A stretch of DNA of 17,742 nucleotides, from NCBI GenBank assembly GCA_963978155.1, contig CAXBRK010000034.1:1-17742 (forward strand), given 5' to 3'. The notes beneath the pieces were generated by a model. That model made no database searches, was not told where the DNA came from, and worked only from the letters and a program-made list of their open reading frames with translations. Position numbers and translations under genes: made by a program. The DNA comes from UBA8653 sp963978155. GTDB taxonomy: Bacteria; Planctomycetota; Phycisphaerae; Phycisphaerales; SM1A02. Each line of letters begins with the position of its first letter. The first letter of the stretch is position 1. This document shows positions 1-7,575 of this stretch, in pieces.

Positions 1-1540
1 GCAGCAAACCTGCCACAGAAGCGGCGTTTTGCAGAGCCGAACGATCCACTTTCGCGGGCGTGAGCACACCGGCATCCAGCAGATCGCCGTATTCCAGGGC
101 CAATGCGTTGAAGCCAAACGAGCCCTTGCCTTCGGCCACCTTGGCCACCACAACGGTGCCTTTTTCACCCGCATTTTCGGCCAAGGTTCGCAGCGGAACC
201 ACCAAAGCCTCACGGAGCAGATCGACACCGAACTTCTCGTCACCTGAAAGTTTGGATCGGACCTTGTCCAAGACGGGAAGGGCACGAATAAAGGAAGTGC
301 CGCCGCCGGCAACCACGCCATCTTCAACGGCAGCTCGAGTGGCATGCAGAGCATCTTCAACCCGAGCCTTCTTCTCTTTCAGTTCTGCTTCGGAACCCGC
401 CCCGACGTGAATCTGAGCCACACCGCCGGCCAGTTTGGCCAGACGCTCTTGCAGCTTCTCTCGGTCGTAATCGGAATCGGTGGAAGCAATTTCAGCGCGA
501 ATTTGCTCGATACGAGCCTGGATCTCGGTGGTGGCTCCTGCGCCTTGCACGATGGTGCACTTGTCGGAACCGATCACGATCTTCTTGGCCCGGCCAAGGC
601 GAGCAACTTCGACTTCCTCAAGCTTCATGCCAAGATCTTTCATCACGGCTTCACCGCCGGTCAGCACGGCGATGTCTTGGAGCATTGCTTTGCGGCGATC
701 GCCATATCCCGGCGCCTTGACGGCCGCGACTTGCAACACACCACGCAGCTTGTTGATGACCAGCGTCGACAATGCTTCACCGGTGATGTCTTCCGCGATG
801 ATCAAGAGAGGCTTCTTGGCCTTCATGGCTTTTTCAAGCAGTGGCACCAAGGTTTGGACCGAATCGATTTTGTCTTCGTGAACCAAGACCAAAGGCTTGT
901 CCAGAACGACCTCCATCTTTTCGGTGTCCGTCACGAAGTTGGGGGAGAGGAAGCCACGATCAAACTGCATGCCTTCAACGACATCAACCCAAGTCTCAAG
1001 ACTCTTCCCTTCTTCAACCGTGACCACCCCATCTTTGCCGACCTTGGCCAGCGCATCCGCCATGATCTTCCCGATGGCAGCATCGTTGTTGGCACTGATG
1101 GTGGCGACCGCAGCCACATCGTCGCCCACCGGTCGGGCCTGACTTCCAATTTCGTCGATCACAGCGTTGGCAGCCTTGTGCATGCCACGAACCAAGGCGT
1201 TGGCATCAACACCGGCGGCCAACTGACGCAAGCCTGCCTTGAACAAGGCCTCGGCCAGCACGGTTGCCGTGGTGGTGCCATCTCCCGCATCTTTGCTGGT
1301 CTTGGAAGCGGCTTCGCGAACCATACGAGCGCCGAGATTTTCGACTTTGTCGGTCAGTTCGATCTCTTCGGCAACCGTGACACCATCCTTGGTGACGGTC
1401 GGCCCGCCCCAGGACTTGTCCAAAACAGCGTTTCGACCTCGAGGGCCAAGGGTGCTTTTGACGGCGGAGGCCAACTTTTCAACGCCAGCAAGCAGTGACT
1501 TGCGGCCGGTGGCATCAAATGCGAGTTCCTTTACGGACAT
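1..1540 (-). CDS. groEL: GroEL/Hsp60 chaperonin, 3' end cut by window
   Basis: This is a 60-kDa chaperonin subunit that forms double-ring ATP-driven folding chambers in the cytoplasm. Reading leftward from ATG at 1538-1540, about 513 residues are visible, so some 30 C-terminal residues of a normal ~545-residue GroEL lie outside the window. Visible family blocks are STLGPRGRN and TKDGVTVAEEI near the N-terminus, the nucleotide-binding GDGTTTATVLAEAL (Asp87 region), and KARVEDALHATRAAVEDGVVAGGG, which contains the catalytic Asp equivalent to E. coli Asp398. An AGGAG Shine-Dalgarno lies at 1550-1554, nine bases before the ATG, and fixes the start. The 174-bp upstream gap (1541-1714) holds no convincing CIRCE operator, and no groES precedes the gene on this strand. 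Planctomycetes often carry several groEL copies with groES elsewhere, so this may be one paralogue. Its identity is secure; which paralogue it is cannot be told. Confidence 0.97.
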   Translation of the reverse strand, partial: MSVKELAFDATGRKSLLAGVEKLASAVKSTLGPRGRNAVLDKSWGGPTVTKDGVTVAEEIELTDKVENLGARMVREAASKTSKDAGDGTTTATVLAEALFKAGLRQLAAGVDANALVRGMHKAANAVIDEIGSQARPVGDDVAAVATISANNDAAIGKIMADALAKVGKDGVVTVEEGKSLETWVDVVEGMQFDRGFLSPNFVTDTEKMEVVLDKPLVLVHEDKIDSVQTLVPLLEKAMKAKKPLLIIAEDITGEALSTLVINKLRGVLQVAAVKAPGYGDRRKAMLQDIAVLTGGEAVMKDLGMKLEEVEVARLGRAKKIVIGSDKCTIVQGAGATTEIQARIEQIRAEIASTDSDYDREKLQERLAKLAGGVAQIHVGAGSEAELKEKKARVEDALHATRAAVEDGVVAGGGTSFIRALPVLDKVRSKLSGDEKFGVDLLREALVVPLRTLAENAGEKGTVVVAKVAEGKGSFGFNALALEYGDLLDAGVLTPAKVDRSALQNAASVAGLL

Positions 1541-1714
1541 GTGGATCGTCTCCTGACGGGCGGGAATCGGTCTTGGGGCCGGAAAGCGTACGAATGCCTT
1601 CCAGTCCAAAAGAAGAAAGCAATCCGCGCGCCACCGCCAAGGGCCACTTTTCTGGGCTTTTGGCCTGCCGACCATCCCCCATCGTGTCGGGGCCCTGCCA
1701 TCTTGGCGGTCGGT

Positions 1715-2590
1715 CTAGGATCGGCCCCAGCCCCGCAGCAAAGCGTCATCTTCGGCCCACAAAAGGGTCCTTAGTCGAGGGGATGGGCCGCAAAGTGACT
1801 CCGAGATCCAGCGGACGTTCCTGCGGAAGTACAAGAATCCCACCACCAAGAATCCCGAAGAAATGGTCAGCAGGACGGTTGAGATCCCTGGAGCCCATGG
1901 CCAGCCATCCGCCCCTCGCCGCCACGCCTCCAACAAGAGTCCCCCCGCCATCATCAAACTGGCCATGGCCATTTCGAACAAGCGCTGACGCTCGGGACCA
2001 GCTTCACGGAATGCTCTGGAACGGGCGCCGATGGACCGAACACATGATCGAAATCCCAGCAAGGACAACGCCAAGGCCACCGCGGCCAGCGCGGGCATCC
2101 CCGCACCGTTGCCAACGGCAATGACGACCAAACCCAGACGGAACACCCGAAGCGGCCAGCCCAAAGGGTGTCGATCTTGCCCCAGCCCCAGGGAACACAG
2201 GACCATCAACAGTGGAACCACCGTGATGCCGACTTGAGACCAGGTCCCGGCGGATTGCATGAGGAATTCCAAAGATGTGCCAAAGGAAGCTTGGCTGGAA
2301 GCCTGCCAAACCAACGCCACGGCGGCCAGGACGGCCAGCAAGGTGAATCCATCCGCCATGCAGACCAATCTCTTGGCGACCCGGTGGGGATGATCGAGCA
2401 GGGGCAAGCGATCGCGCTCCGGATCAAGCCAACGCAACACCGAGGGCCAAATGGGTTGCCCACACTCAGGACATCGGCCCTCCAATTGAACCCCTTTGAC
2501 GTCAAATGCACAGTGACGGCATGCCAAGGATTGCGCCAGCCGGCGGCCACGAAGTTCCTCTGGTGGGGTTGAATCTTGGAGAGCAGCCAC
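1715..2590 (-). CDS. Zinc-ribbon multi-pass membrane protein of unknown function
   Basis: I do not recognise a named family. With a GTG start at 2588-2590 it is 291 residues long. The N-terminus carries a rubredoxin-like zinc ribbon with two CxxC knuckles (Cys24/Cys27 and Cys40/Cys43, in CRHC and GRCPECG). About five hydrophobic segments follow, near residues 78-96, 119-137, 149-181, 204-222 and 233-255, so the ribbon should sit on one face of the inner membrane. This ribbon type, fused to many unrelated membrane domains, is common in Phycisphaerae, which is the main taxonomic hint in the window. GTG is preferred over the adjacent TTG (2591-2593) because a TATCCT box ends six bases before it, the spacing expected for a leaderless mRNA, and no Shine-Dalgarno is present. 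The gene is divergent from moxR across 23 bp and lies 174 bp upstream of groEL on the same strand. Confidence 0.75.
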   Translation of the reverse strand: MAALQDSTPPEELRGRRLAQSLACRHCAFDVKGVQLEGRCPECGQPIWPSVLRWLDPERDRLPLLDHPHRVAKRLVCMADGFTLLAVLAAVALVWQASSQASFGTSLEFLMQSAGTWSQVGITVVPLLMVLCSLGLGQDRHPLGWPLRVFRLGLVVIAVGNGAGMPALAAVALALSLLGFRSCVRSIGARSRAFREAGPERQRLFEMAMASLMMAGGLLLEAWRRGADGWPWAPGISTVLLTISSGFLVVGFLYFRRNVRWISESLCGPSPRLRTLLWAEDDALLRGWGRS

Positions 2591-2596
2591 CAACCG

Positions 2597-2602
2597 AGGA
2601 TA
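2597..2602 (-). promoter_or_regulatory. -10 box for the zinc-ribbon gene, leaderless spacing
   Basis: On the minus strand this reads TATCCT (4-5 of 6 consensus positions) and ends six bases before the GTG start at 2590, so transcription would begin at or next to the start codon. No matching -35 hexamer is evident. It overlaps the opposing moxR -10 box by two bases. Confidence 0.45.
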
Positions 2603-2606
2603 GGAT
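2601..2606 (+). promoter_or_regulatory. -10 box for moxR, leaderless spacing
   Basis: TAGGAT ends seven bases before the GTG start of moxR (2614). A weak TTGGAG lies at 2576-2581, but 19 bp away. The same bases supply an AGGA at 2603-2606 that could act as a weak Shine-Dalgarno if transcription began further upstream, so the leaderless reading is not the only one. Confidence 0.4.
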
Positions 2607-2613
2607 CAAAGCT

Positions 2614-3525
2614 GTGAACGTACGAGAGACCATTGAAAATCTTCGATCCGGGCTGGCTTCAATCCACCTCGGCGGTGATGTCCTCATCGAGAGGACGTTG
2701 ATTTGCGCGATTGCCGGTGGTCACTTGTTGATCGAAGATCGACCGGGCACGGGAAAAACCCTTCTGGCTCGGGGACTCACTCGGCTTCTGGGCGGAAAAT
2801 TCTCCCGCATTCAGGGCACACCAGACCTCCTTCCCGCTGATCTCATCGGTGCGGCAGTACCGGGGGCCGATGGCCTGCATTTTGAACCCGGCCCAGTCTT
2901 CGCCGACTGCCTCTTGTTTGACGAAATCAACCGCGCGACACCCCGCACCCAATCGGCGCTCCTCGAGGCCATGGCGGAAGGTGCCGTCACTGTCGATGGA
3001 ACCCGGCATGCGCTCCCCGAGATGTTCTTCGTGGTGGCCACCCAAAATCCTCAAGAAGAAGAAGGCACATTCCCGCTGCCCGAGAGCCAGTTGGATCGGT
3101 TCCTGATGCTGGTGACCCCGGGCTACCCATCGGCCGAAGATGAACAACGCATTCTGCGTGAACGCCCCAACGATCGAACACTCCCGACCCTGGCCGAAGT
3201 CATGTCGCCCCAAGACATGCTGACGCTCAGGCAACAAGCTGATGGCATTCATCTGGCGGAAGACGCGGAAAGATGGATCGTGGCGTTTGCTCAAGCCACC
3301 CGGCTTCATGATCAGTTGCAATTGGGGCTTTCACCCCGCGGTTCCCTCGCCATCGCCACAGTGGCACGGACGCAAGCTTTGTTGGCTGGCCGGGATCACG
3401 TCCGGCCCGAAGACGTTCGACAGCACTTGATTCCAACTGTGGCCCATCGGCTGCGTACGCGCAGTGGCACCGCGATTGAACCCATTGTCGACAGCATCGC
3501 CGACGACATAGCATGGGCCGTGTGA
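2614..3525 (+). CDS. MoxR-family AAA+ ATPase
   Basis: This is a 303-residue MoxR-type AAA+ ATPase, a class of chaperone-like ATPases that remodel or activate partner proteins, often ones with VWA domains. Walker A is GTGKT around Lys48. Walker B is LLFDEINRA with Asp103/Glu104. Sensor 1 is VATQNP (Asn145), and the sensor-2 region is SPRGSLAI (240-247). The segment EEEGTFPLPESQLDRF with its arginine-finger region is typical of MoxR. The start is taken as GTG 2614, because the upstream in-frame ATG at 2506 would lie inside the divergent gene and adds a non-homologous 36-residue tail. A -10-like TAGGAT sits seven bases upstream. The gene overlaps the next one by 13 bp, which implies translational coupling. 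The usual DUF58/VWA partner genes are not adjacent. The family is certain; the client is unknown. Confidence 0.93.
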   Translation: MNVRETIENLRSGLASIHLGGDVLIERTLICAIAGGHLLIEDRPGTGKTLLARGLTRLLGGKFSRIQGTPDLLPADLIGAAVPGADGLHFEPGPVFADCLLFDEINRATPRTQSALLEAMAEGAVTVDGTRHALPEMFFVVATQNPQEEEGTFPLPESQLDRFLMLVTPGYPSAEDEQRILRERPNDRTLPTLAEVMSPQDMLTLRQQADGIHLAEDAERWIVAFAQATRLHDQLQLGLSPRGSLAIATVARTQALLAGRDHVRPEDVRQHLIPTVAHRLRTRSGTAIEPIVDSIADDIAWAV

Positions 3526-4031
3526 AGTCCAATCACGACCCGCTCCGTACCGTCCTCACCCCTCTCGCTTCTGCGGTGATTCTGTTGGTGCTGACCGGTT
3601 GGGTGGGTTTAGCGCACCAACCTGAACCTGAAGTTCTCAGCGGGGCTTTGGTGGTCCCCGCACTCCGAGAAGCGCTGCGCATGATCACCCTGATCCCAAG
3701 CGAAATTCATCACGACTTGTTGAACGCCTTGGGATCAACGCTTCTGACCTTGGCCTTGGCCGGAGGTGGCATCTTGATCGTGGTCCTCAAGAGCACCACC
3801 GAAATCAGCCCCGCGAAATCTCGTTTGTTCACCCTGCTCAGCTGTGGTGGGATTCTCGGGATGCAACTTGTGCTGTACGCGAATCAAACTGGCGCCGGAC
3901 TGCAAGCCATCCTCATGGTCACGCTCGGACTGCTGTGTTGTGCGAACCAATGCTCAGTGGTTCGAACCACCACCACTCTGGCGGCCGTCATCGGATGGTT
4001 GACTTGGGCCGGCACCAGCGCTCTCGCCTGA
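3513..4031 (+). CDS. Small hydrophobic membrane protein downstream of moxR
   Basis: This 172-residue protein has no family I recognise. It is mostly hydrophobic, with likely membrane segments near residues 14-35, 66-90, 102-122, 126-143 and 152-172, and a hydrophilic stretch near residues 36-65. Its ATG lies inside the last codons of moxR (moxR stop at 3523-3525). The 13-bp overlap and the absence of its own Shine-Dalgarno imply that it is translated by ribosomes finishing moxR. In many bacteria the gene after moxR encodes a DUF58 or VWA protein. This one is far too short and lacks a MIDAS-like motif, so it could be an unrelated membrane partner. It converges on hpt with a 13-bp gap. The coding call rests on the overlap architecture and on an open frame with sensible membrane-protein composition. 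Confidence 0.7.
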   Translation: MGRVKSNHDPLRTVLTPLASAVILLVLTGWVGLAHQPEPEVLSGALVVPALREALRMITLIPSEIHHDLLNALGSTLLTLALAGGGILIVVLKSTTEISPAKSRLFTLLSCGGILGMQLVLYANQTGAGLQAILMVTLGLLCCANQCSVVRTTTTLAAVIGWLTWAGTSALA

Positions 4032-4044
4032 GCACACCAAACTT

Positions 4045-4584
4045 TCAGACCAAGTTGTCTTGATCCAAAACCCGCACGTCGGGCAGTTCGCGATATCGAC
4101 CGTCGTGATCAAGCCCGTACCCAATCACAAAGCAGTCTGGAACTTCGAACCCAACGAAATCAGCTTCGACCACCGGCGGGGCTTCACGCTGCTTGCGCAA
4201 CAACACCGCAGAACGAACCTCAATCGCCCCCCGTTGACGTAATGCTTCTTTGACCGTGGCCAAGGTTTGGCCGGTGTCCAGAATGTCGTCAAGGAGCAAC
4301 ACACGTCGCCCTTGGACATCCACCCGAAAGAGGCCAAGTTCAACCTGGCCAGTGCTGGTCGTGGCCGCCCCGGGATAACTGCTCGCCGCCAACCCCGCGA
4401 GTTGCAGCGGAAGCGACAACCGTCGAATCAAGTCCGCCGCGAACAACAACGCACCATCAAGAACGGGAACAAAGAGCACCGCATCTCGGCAGCCGCTGTA
4501 CTCACGCTCAATTTCACTGGCCATCGCGTCCACTCGACCAGCGATGCGGCGGCGATCAATAAGGACCCGACCTGGTGCACTCAC
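4045..4584 (-). CDS. hpt: Hypoxanthine phosphoribosyltransferase
   Basis: This cytoplasmic purine-salvage enzyme transfers phosphoribose from PRPP to hypoxanthine or guanine to make IMP or GMP. The PRPP-binding loop VLLLDDILDTGQT spans residues 95-107, with the Asp99/Asp100 pair. The flexible catalytic loop is seen as SSYPGAATTSTG from residue 68. The C-terminal purine-binding signature GFEVPDCFVIGYGLDHDGRYRELP is intact except for conservative changes. Starting at GTG 4582-4584 gives 179 residues, the usual size. This GTG overlaps the mgtE stop as GTGA and has an AGGGGG Shine-Dalgarno about eight bases upstream. The longer GTG start at 4605 has no such support. The arrangement implies co-transcription and coupled translation after mgtE. 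Confidence 0.95.
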   Translation of the reverse strand: MSAPGRVLIDRRRIAGRVDAMASEIEREYSGCRDAVLFVPVLDGALLFAADLIRRLSLPLQLAGLAASSYPGAATTSTGQVELGLFRVDVQGRRVLLLDDILDTGQTLATVKEALRQRGAIEVRSAVLLRKQREAPPVVEADFVGFEVPDCFVIGYGLDHDGRYRELPDVRVLDQDNLV

Positions 4585-6029
4585 GCGCCCACCCCCTGCA
4601 ACCACTTCAGACCAAGGGCGGCAAATCCCAAGAAGCTCAACAAGCCAATGGCGTCGGTAATCATGATCAAAAAGATGGCGGAAGACTGGGCAGGGTCAAA
4701 TCCAAGTCTTCGCATGAGCAGCGGGATCGAGACCCCCGCAATCGTCCCGACACCCAGCGAGACCGTCATGCTGAGTCCGAGAATGCTTCCAAGCTTCCAA
4801 TTGTCTTGCCCCATCAGGACACCTGGGGCAAGCCAACCAAGAGCCGCCAACAGCACCACCACCAGCACACCAAGAGAAAGACCACTGCTGAGACCAACCA
4901 CCAACTCCCGGCGCAACAACCTGCCAATCCTCACCCGGCGCATCTCATTGAGCGTGATCCCCCTCAGTGTCACCGCCAAAGCTTGATGTCCCGCATTCCC
5001 GGTAATGGCAGCAGCCAAAGGCATCAACACGGCCAAAACCGCAACCTGTTCAATGGTGTCTTCGAACAGTGCCACCACACCAAGGGCCGGAATCAAACTG
5101 AGCACACTCACCATGAGCCAAGGCGTTCTGCCGCGGTACTTTTCAATCGCAGTGCTCCATACCGCTTCATACCCACCGGCACCCACCTGCTTCTGCGCAT
5201 CCTCGGTGGCTTCTTCACGAATAATGTCAATGACATCGTCCACCGTGATGATGCCCAGCAACCGATCAAGGTCATCCACAACTGGCATCAAGACGTAGTC
5301 GTGACGATCGAACGCTGCCGCAACCGATTCCTGATCCAATTCGACCGGAAGTGATTCATACGTCTCATCGATGAGCCCGTCCACCAAGGAATCTGGAGGC
5401 GCGAGCAGCAACCTGCGCAGTGGAAGCATGCCCAGCAGTCGTTGTTCTCCGTCAACGAGTGGCAAGTGGGTGACATGTTCGGAGGTTTCCCAAGTTCGAA
5501 TTTTGTCGACCGAATGTCTGACCGAAAGCCCGGCCTCCAGAGCCAACGCGTCGGGGTTCATGATCCCGCCCGCGGTGTCTTCGTCGTAGGCACACAACGT
5601 CCGGAGGCGACGCGCGAGTGCCGCATCCATGGCCACAAAGATGTGGTTCCGGTCCGAAGGCTGAAGCTCATTCAGAAGGTCGGCCGCATCATCAGGCTCC
5701 ATGCCTTCCAACAAGTCGGCCGCTTCCCGAATCAGGTCGGCATCAATCAACTCCTCGAGCACGCCGGCGGCCAACGACAGCTCCATGTGGGAAAGTACTT
5801 CTGCGGCGTCGTCCACCCCAAGTTCAGCCACCACTTCAACCGCCGAATCAGGACGGTCTTCGAGCACATCAGCAACATCTGGGGCACGCTCTTCGGCGAT
5901 GGCCTCCGCCAACGCTTGTGGCTCCGGGTGCTCCCGCGCGATGGCTTCCAGGCGCTGAGACTCCACCTGCTCGTCGATCACACGAGGCAAAGAAGGCCTC
6001 TCTTGGGATGGATCGTTGATTTCAGCCAT
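4581..6029 (-). CDS. mgtE: MgtE magnesium transporter
   Basis: This is a 482-residue MgtE-type Mg2+ channel/transporter of the inner membrane. Numbered from ATG 6027-6029, the protein has an acidic helical MgtE N-domain (about 40-140), a pair of CBS domains (about 150-265) that sense cytoplasmic Mg2+ in characterised homologues, and a five-helix pore domain (about 300-480). The pore shows the conserved GNAGHQALAVTLRG segment (345-358) and the last-helix Asp in LIMITDAIGLL (Asp459), which matches the Mg2+-selective Asp of the Thermus protein. ATG 6029 is preferred over GTG 6038 because a TATCAT box lies directly upstream of that GTG, nine bases before the ATG. Its stop overlaps hpt by four bases. 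It is divergent from folC. No riboswitch leader is possible if the short leader is right, so Mg2+ control would act mainly on the protein. Confidence 0.95.
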   Translation of the reverse strand: MAEINDPSQERPSLPRVIDEQVESQRLEAIAREHPEPQALAEAIAEERAPDVADVLEDRPDSAVEVVAELGVDDAAEVLSHMELSLAAGVLEELIDADLIREAADLLEGMEPDDAADLLNELQPSDRNHIFVAMDAALARRLRTLCAYDEDTAGGIMNPDALALEAGLSVRHSVDKIRTWETSEHVTHLPLVDGEQRLLGMLPLRRLLLAPPDSLVDGLIDETYESLPVELDQESVAAAFDRHDYVLMPVVDDLDRLLGIITVDDVIDIIREEATEDAQKQVGAGGYEAVWSTAIEKYRGRTPWLMVSVLSLIPALGVVALFEDTIEQVAVLAVLMPLAAAITGNAGHQALAVTLRGITLNEMRRVRIGRLLRRELVVGLSSGLSLGVLVVVLLAALGWLAPGVLMGQDNWKLGSILGLSMTVSLGVGTIAGVSIPLLMRRLGFDPAQSSAIFLIMITDAIGLLSFLGFAALGLKWLQGVGA

Positions 6030-6038
6030 GCTGGGCAC

Positions 6039-6044
6039 ATGATA
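6039..6044 (-). promoter_or_regulatory. -10 box for mgtE-hpt, near-leaderless spacing
   Basis: On the minus strand this reads TATCAT (5 of 6 consensus positions) and ends nine bases before the mgtE ATG. No Shine-Dalgarno lies between the box and the ATG. A good -35 at normal spacing is not seen. Confidence 0.45.
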
Positions 6045-6076
6045 TCGGGTGTGCGTGTCGCAATTCGATCCAACTG

Positions 6077-6104
6077 GTGACGCAGGCCTTGGTCTCGGTA
6101 CACT
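6077..6104 (+). promoter_or_regulatory. Putative promoter of folC, near-leaderless spacing
   Basis: GTGACG (6077-6082) and TACACT (6099-6104) are separated by 16 bp, and each matches four of six consensus positions. The -10 box ends nine bases before the folC ATG, and no Shine-Dalgarno is present in that interval. Confidence 0.45.
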
Positions 6105-6113
6105 GTTTCATCT

Positions 6114-7514
6114 ATGCCTGACTCCAGCACACGAGACGGATCCTCGGCCTTGCCGAAGGGATTTCAAGGCGCCAAGCGGTGGTTGAACCAGTTGGTGGAT
6201 TTTGAAAAAACACGCCTGCGACGGTTCTCCGCTGTGGAAATGAAGTTGGAGCGCATGCAGAAGTTGATGCAAGCGCTGGGCAATCCGCAAGACAGCGTGC
6301 GCTGCATCCACGTCGCCGGAACCAATGGCAAGGGATCGGTCTCGCACATGGTCGACAACATGATGCGTGGCATTGGGTACACCGTCGGTCGTTACACCAG
6401 TCCGCACCTCATCGATGTTCGTGAGCGCATCTCGGTCGGCGGCATCGAAATCGACAAAGCCGCCTTTGGTGACGTCATCACCAAAGTTGCAGAAGCCGCC
6501 CAAAGTATCGACTTTGAACCAACCTTCTTTGAAGCCATCACCGCGGCTGCTTTTGTTCATTTCGAAGCAGAAGCCGTCGACTTGGCCGTGATTGAGGTGG
6601 GCCTGGGCGGACGACTCGACTGCACCAACATCATCCAACCGGTGCTGACCATCATCACCAAACTGGACATCGACCACGCACCCATCCTCGGTGACACCTT
6701 GGCAAAAATTGCCGCTGAAAAGGCTGGCATCATGAAGTCAGGCGCACCGTGCTTCACGCTCCAGCAAGAGCCAGAAGCTCTGGAAGTCCTGGAAGCCCGA
6801 GCCAAGGAAGTCGGATGCGACCTGTACGTCCTCGGTCGTGAAATCGAGTTCAGCCGACGCTTTGGAACCGAAGACGACAAAGGTTCACACTGCCGAATCT
6901 GCGTCATCCGCGACGACCGTCAATACATGCACATTCCTGCGCCGGCACCCGGCGAGCACCAAGCCATCAACACTGGCTTGGCCATCGCGGTTGTTGATGA
7001 ACTTCGCCAAGGCGAATTCAAGGGCGACGAGCAAGGCATGCTCGAGAAATTGGCCCAGACCGACTTCCCCGGACGCATGGAACTGATTCACCCAGCGCCA
7101 CGCATCATTGGTGACGGGGCCCACAACCCCAGCGCCGTGGGCGCGTTCATTCGCTCAATCGGTGGGCATATTCCGTTTGACTCCATGGTCTGCGTGATCG
7201 GATGCTGTGAAGACAAAGACATCGACGGCATCCTCACCGAAGCCTCACGCGGTGGCGACAAGTTCTTCTTTACCAAAGCCAAGTCCAATCCCCGAGCCGC
7301 TGACCCGCGCGACCTCCAACGACGATTCCAAGAGGTGTCGGGCAAGATGAGCCAAGTGGCCGACGATCTGCCCACAGCTCTGCTGGAAGCCTCCAAAGCA
7401 GTCGGCCGAGACGACATCATTTGTGTGATTGGGTCGTACTACTTGGCCGGAGAGGCCAAGCAGTGGCTGGCGGACCGCCGCGCTGCCAAGGAAGCCGCAG
7501 CCACCCCGTCCTGA
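6114..7514 (+). CDS. folC: Folylpolyglutamate synthase / dihydrofolate synthase
   Basis: This is a 466-residue Mur-ligase-family enzyme that adds glutamate to dihydropteroate and/or reduced folates using ATP, in the cytoplasm. The P-loop GTNGKGS spans residues 69-75. Family blocks follow in order: YTSPHL, EVGLGGRLDCTNI, the DIDHAPILGDTLAKIAAEKAGI segment carrying the metal-binding His and carbamylated-Lys region, PGRMEL, and DGAHNPSAVGAF of the C-terminal Rossmann-like domain. The length fits the family, with a short Ala/Lys-rich tail. The ATG at 6114 is the only start compatible with the divergent mgtE promoter. A TACACT box ends nine bases upstream and there is no Shine-Dalgarno. leuS follows after 61 bp, with its own promoter-like sequence. 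Whether it has both DHFS and FPGS activities cannot be decided from the sequence. Confidence 0.94.
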   Translation: MPDSSTRDGSSALPKGFQGAKRWLNQLVDFEKTRLRRFSAVEMKLERMQKLMQALGNPQDSVRCIHVAGTNGKGSVSHMVDNMMRGIGYTVGRYTSPHLIDVRERISVGGIEIDKAAFGDVITKVAEAAQSIDFEPTFFEAITAAAFVHFEAEAVDLAVIEVGLGGRLDCTNIIQPVLTIITKLDIDHAPILGDTLAKIAAEKAGIMKSGAPCFTLQQEPEALEVLEARAKEVGCDLYVLGREIEFSRRFGTEDDKGSHCRICVIRDDRQYMHIPAPAPGEHQAINTGLAIAVVDELRQGEFKGDEQGMLEKLAQTDFPGRMELIHPAPRIIGDGAHNPSAVGAFIRSIGGHIPFDSMVCVIGCCEDKDIDGILTEASRGGDKFFFTKAKSNPRAADPRDLQRRFQEVSGKMSQVADDLPTALLEASKAVGRDDIICVIGSYYLAGEAKQWLADRRAAKEAAATPS

Positions 7515-7522
7515 CCCAATCG

Positions 7523-7539
7523 GCCTGAAGTCCTCAGGC
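7523..7539. repeat. Perfect 6-bp inverted repeat between folC and leuS
   Basis: GCCTGA (7523-7528) and TCAGGC (7534-7539) form a six-base-pair stem with a five-base loop, nine bases after the folC stop. No T-run follows, so it is not a classical intrinsic terminator. Its right arm overlaps the proposed -35 of leuS. It could be a weak 3' end of folC mRNA or an operator, or it could be chance. Confidence 0.35.
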
Positions 7540-7566
7540 GACAGCATCAAGCAGGGTGTTTAGGAT
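7538..7566 (+). promoter_or_regulatory. Putative promoter of leuS, near-leaderless spacing
   Basis: GCGACA (7538-7543) and TAGGAT (7561-7566) have exactly 17 bp between them, with four of six matches each. The -10 box ends nine bases before the leuS ATG at 7576, and the interval TTCTTGCCC holds no Shine-Dalgarno. Confidence 0.45.
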
Positions 7567-7575
7567 TCTTGCCCC

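Noticed and set aside
344..1498. 384-codon open frame on the plus strand
   Set aside because: It lies wholly antisense to groEL, whose conserved motifs are read throughout. The frame is open because of GC-rich codon bias.
1541..1714. CIRCE operator or groES upstream of groEL
   Set aside because: No TTAGCACTC-N9-GAGTGCTAA-like repeat and no small chaperonin frame were found. The inverted motifs seen (for example GGCCA/TGGCC, 1642-1665) have long loops and short stems.
2506..2613. Earlier ATG start for moxR at 2506
   Set aside because: It would overlap the divergent zinc-ribbon gene by 85 bp. GTG 2614 starts just before the first conserved helix.
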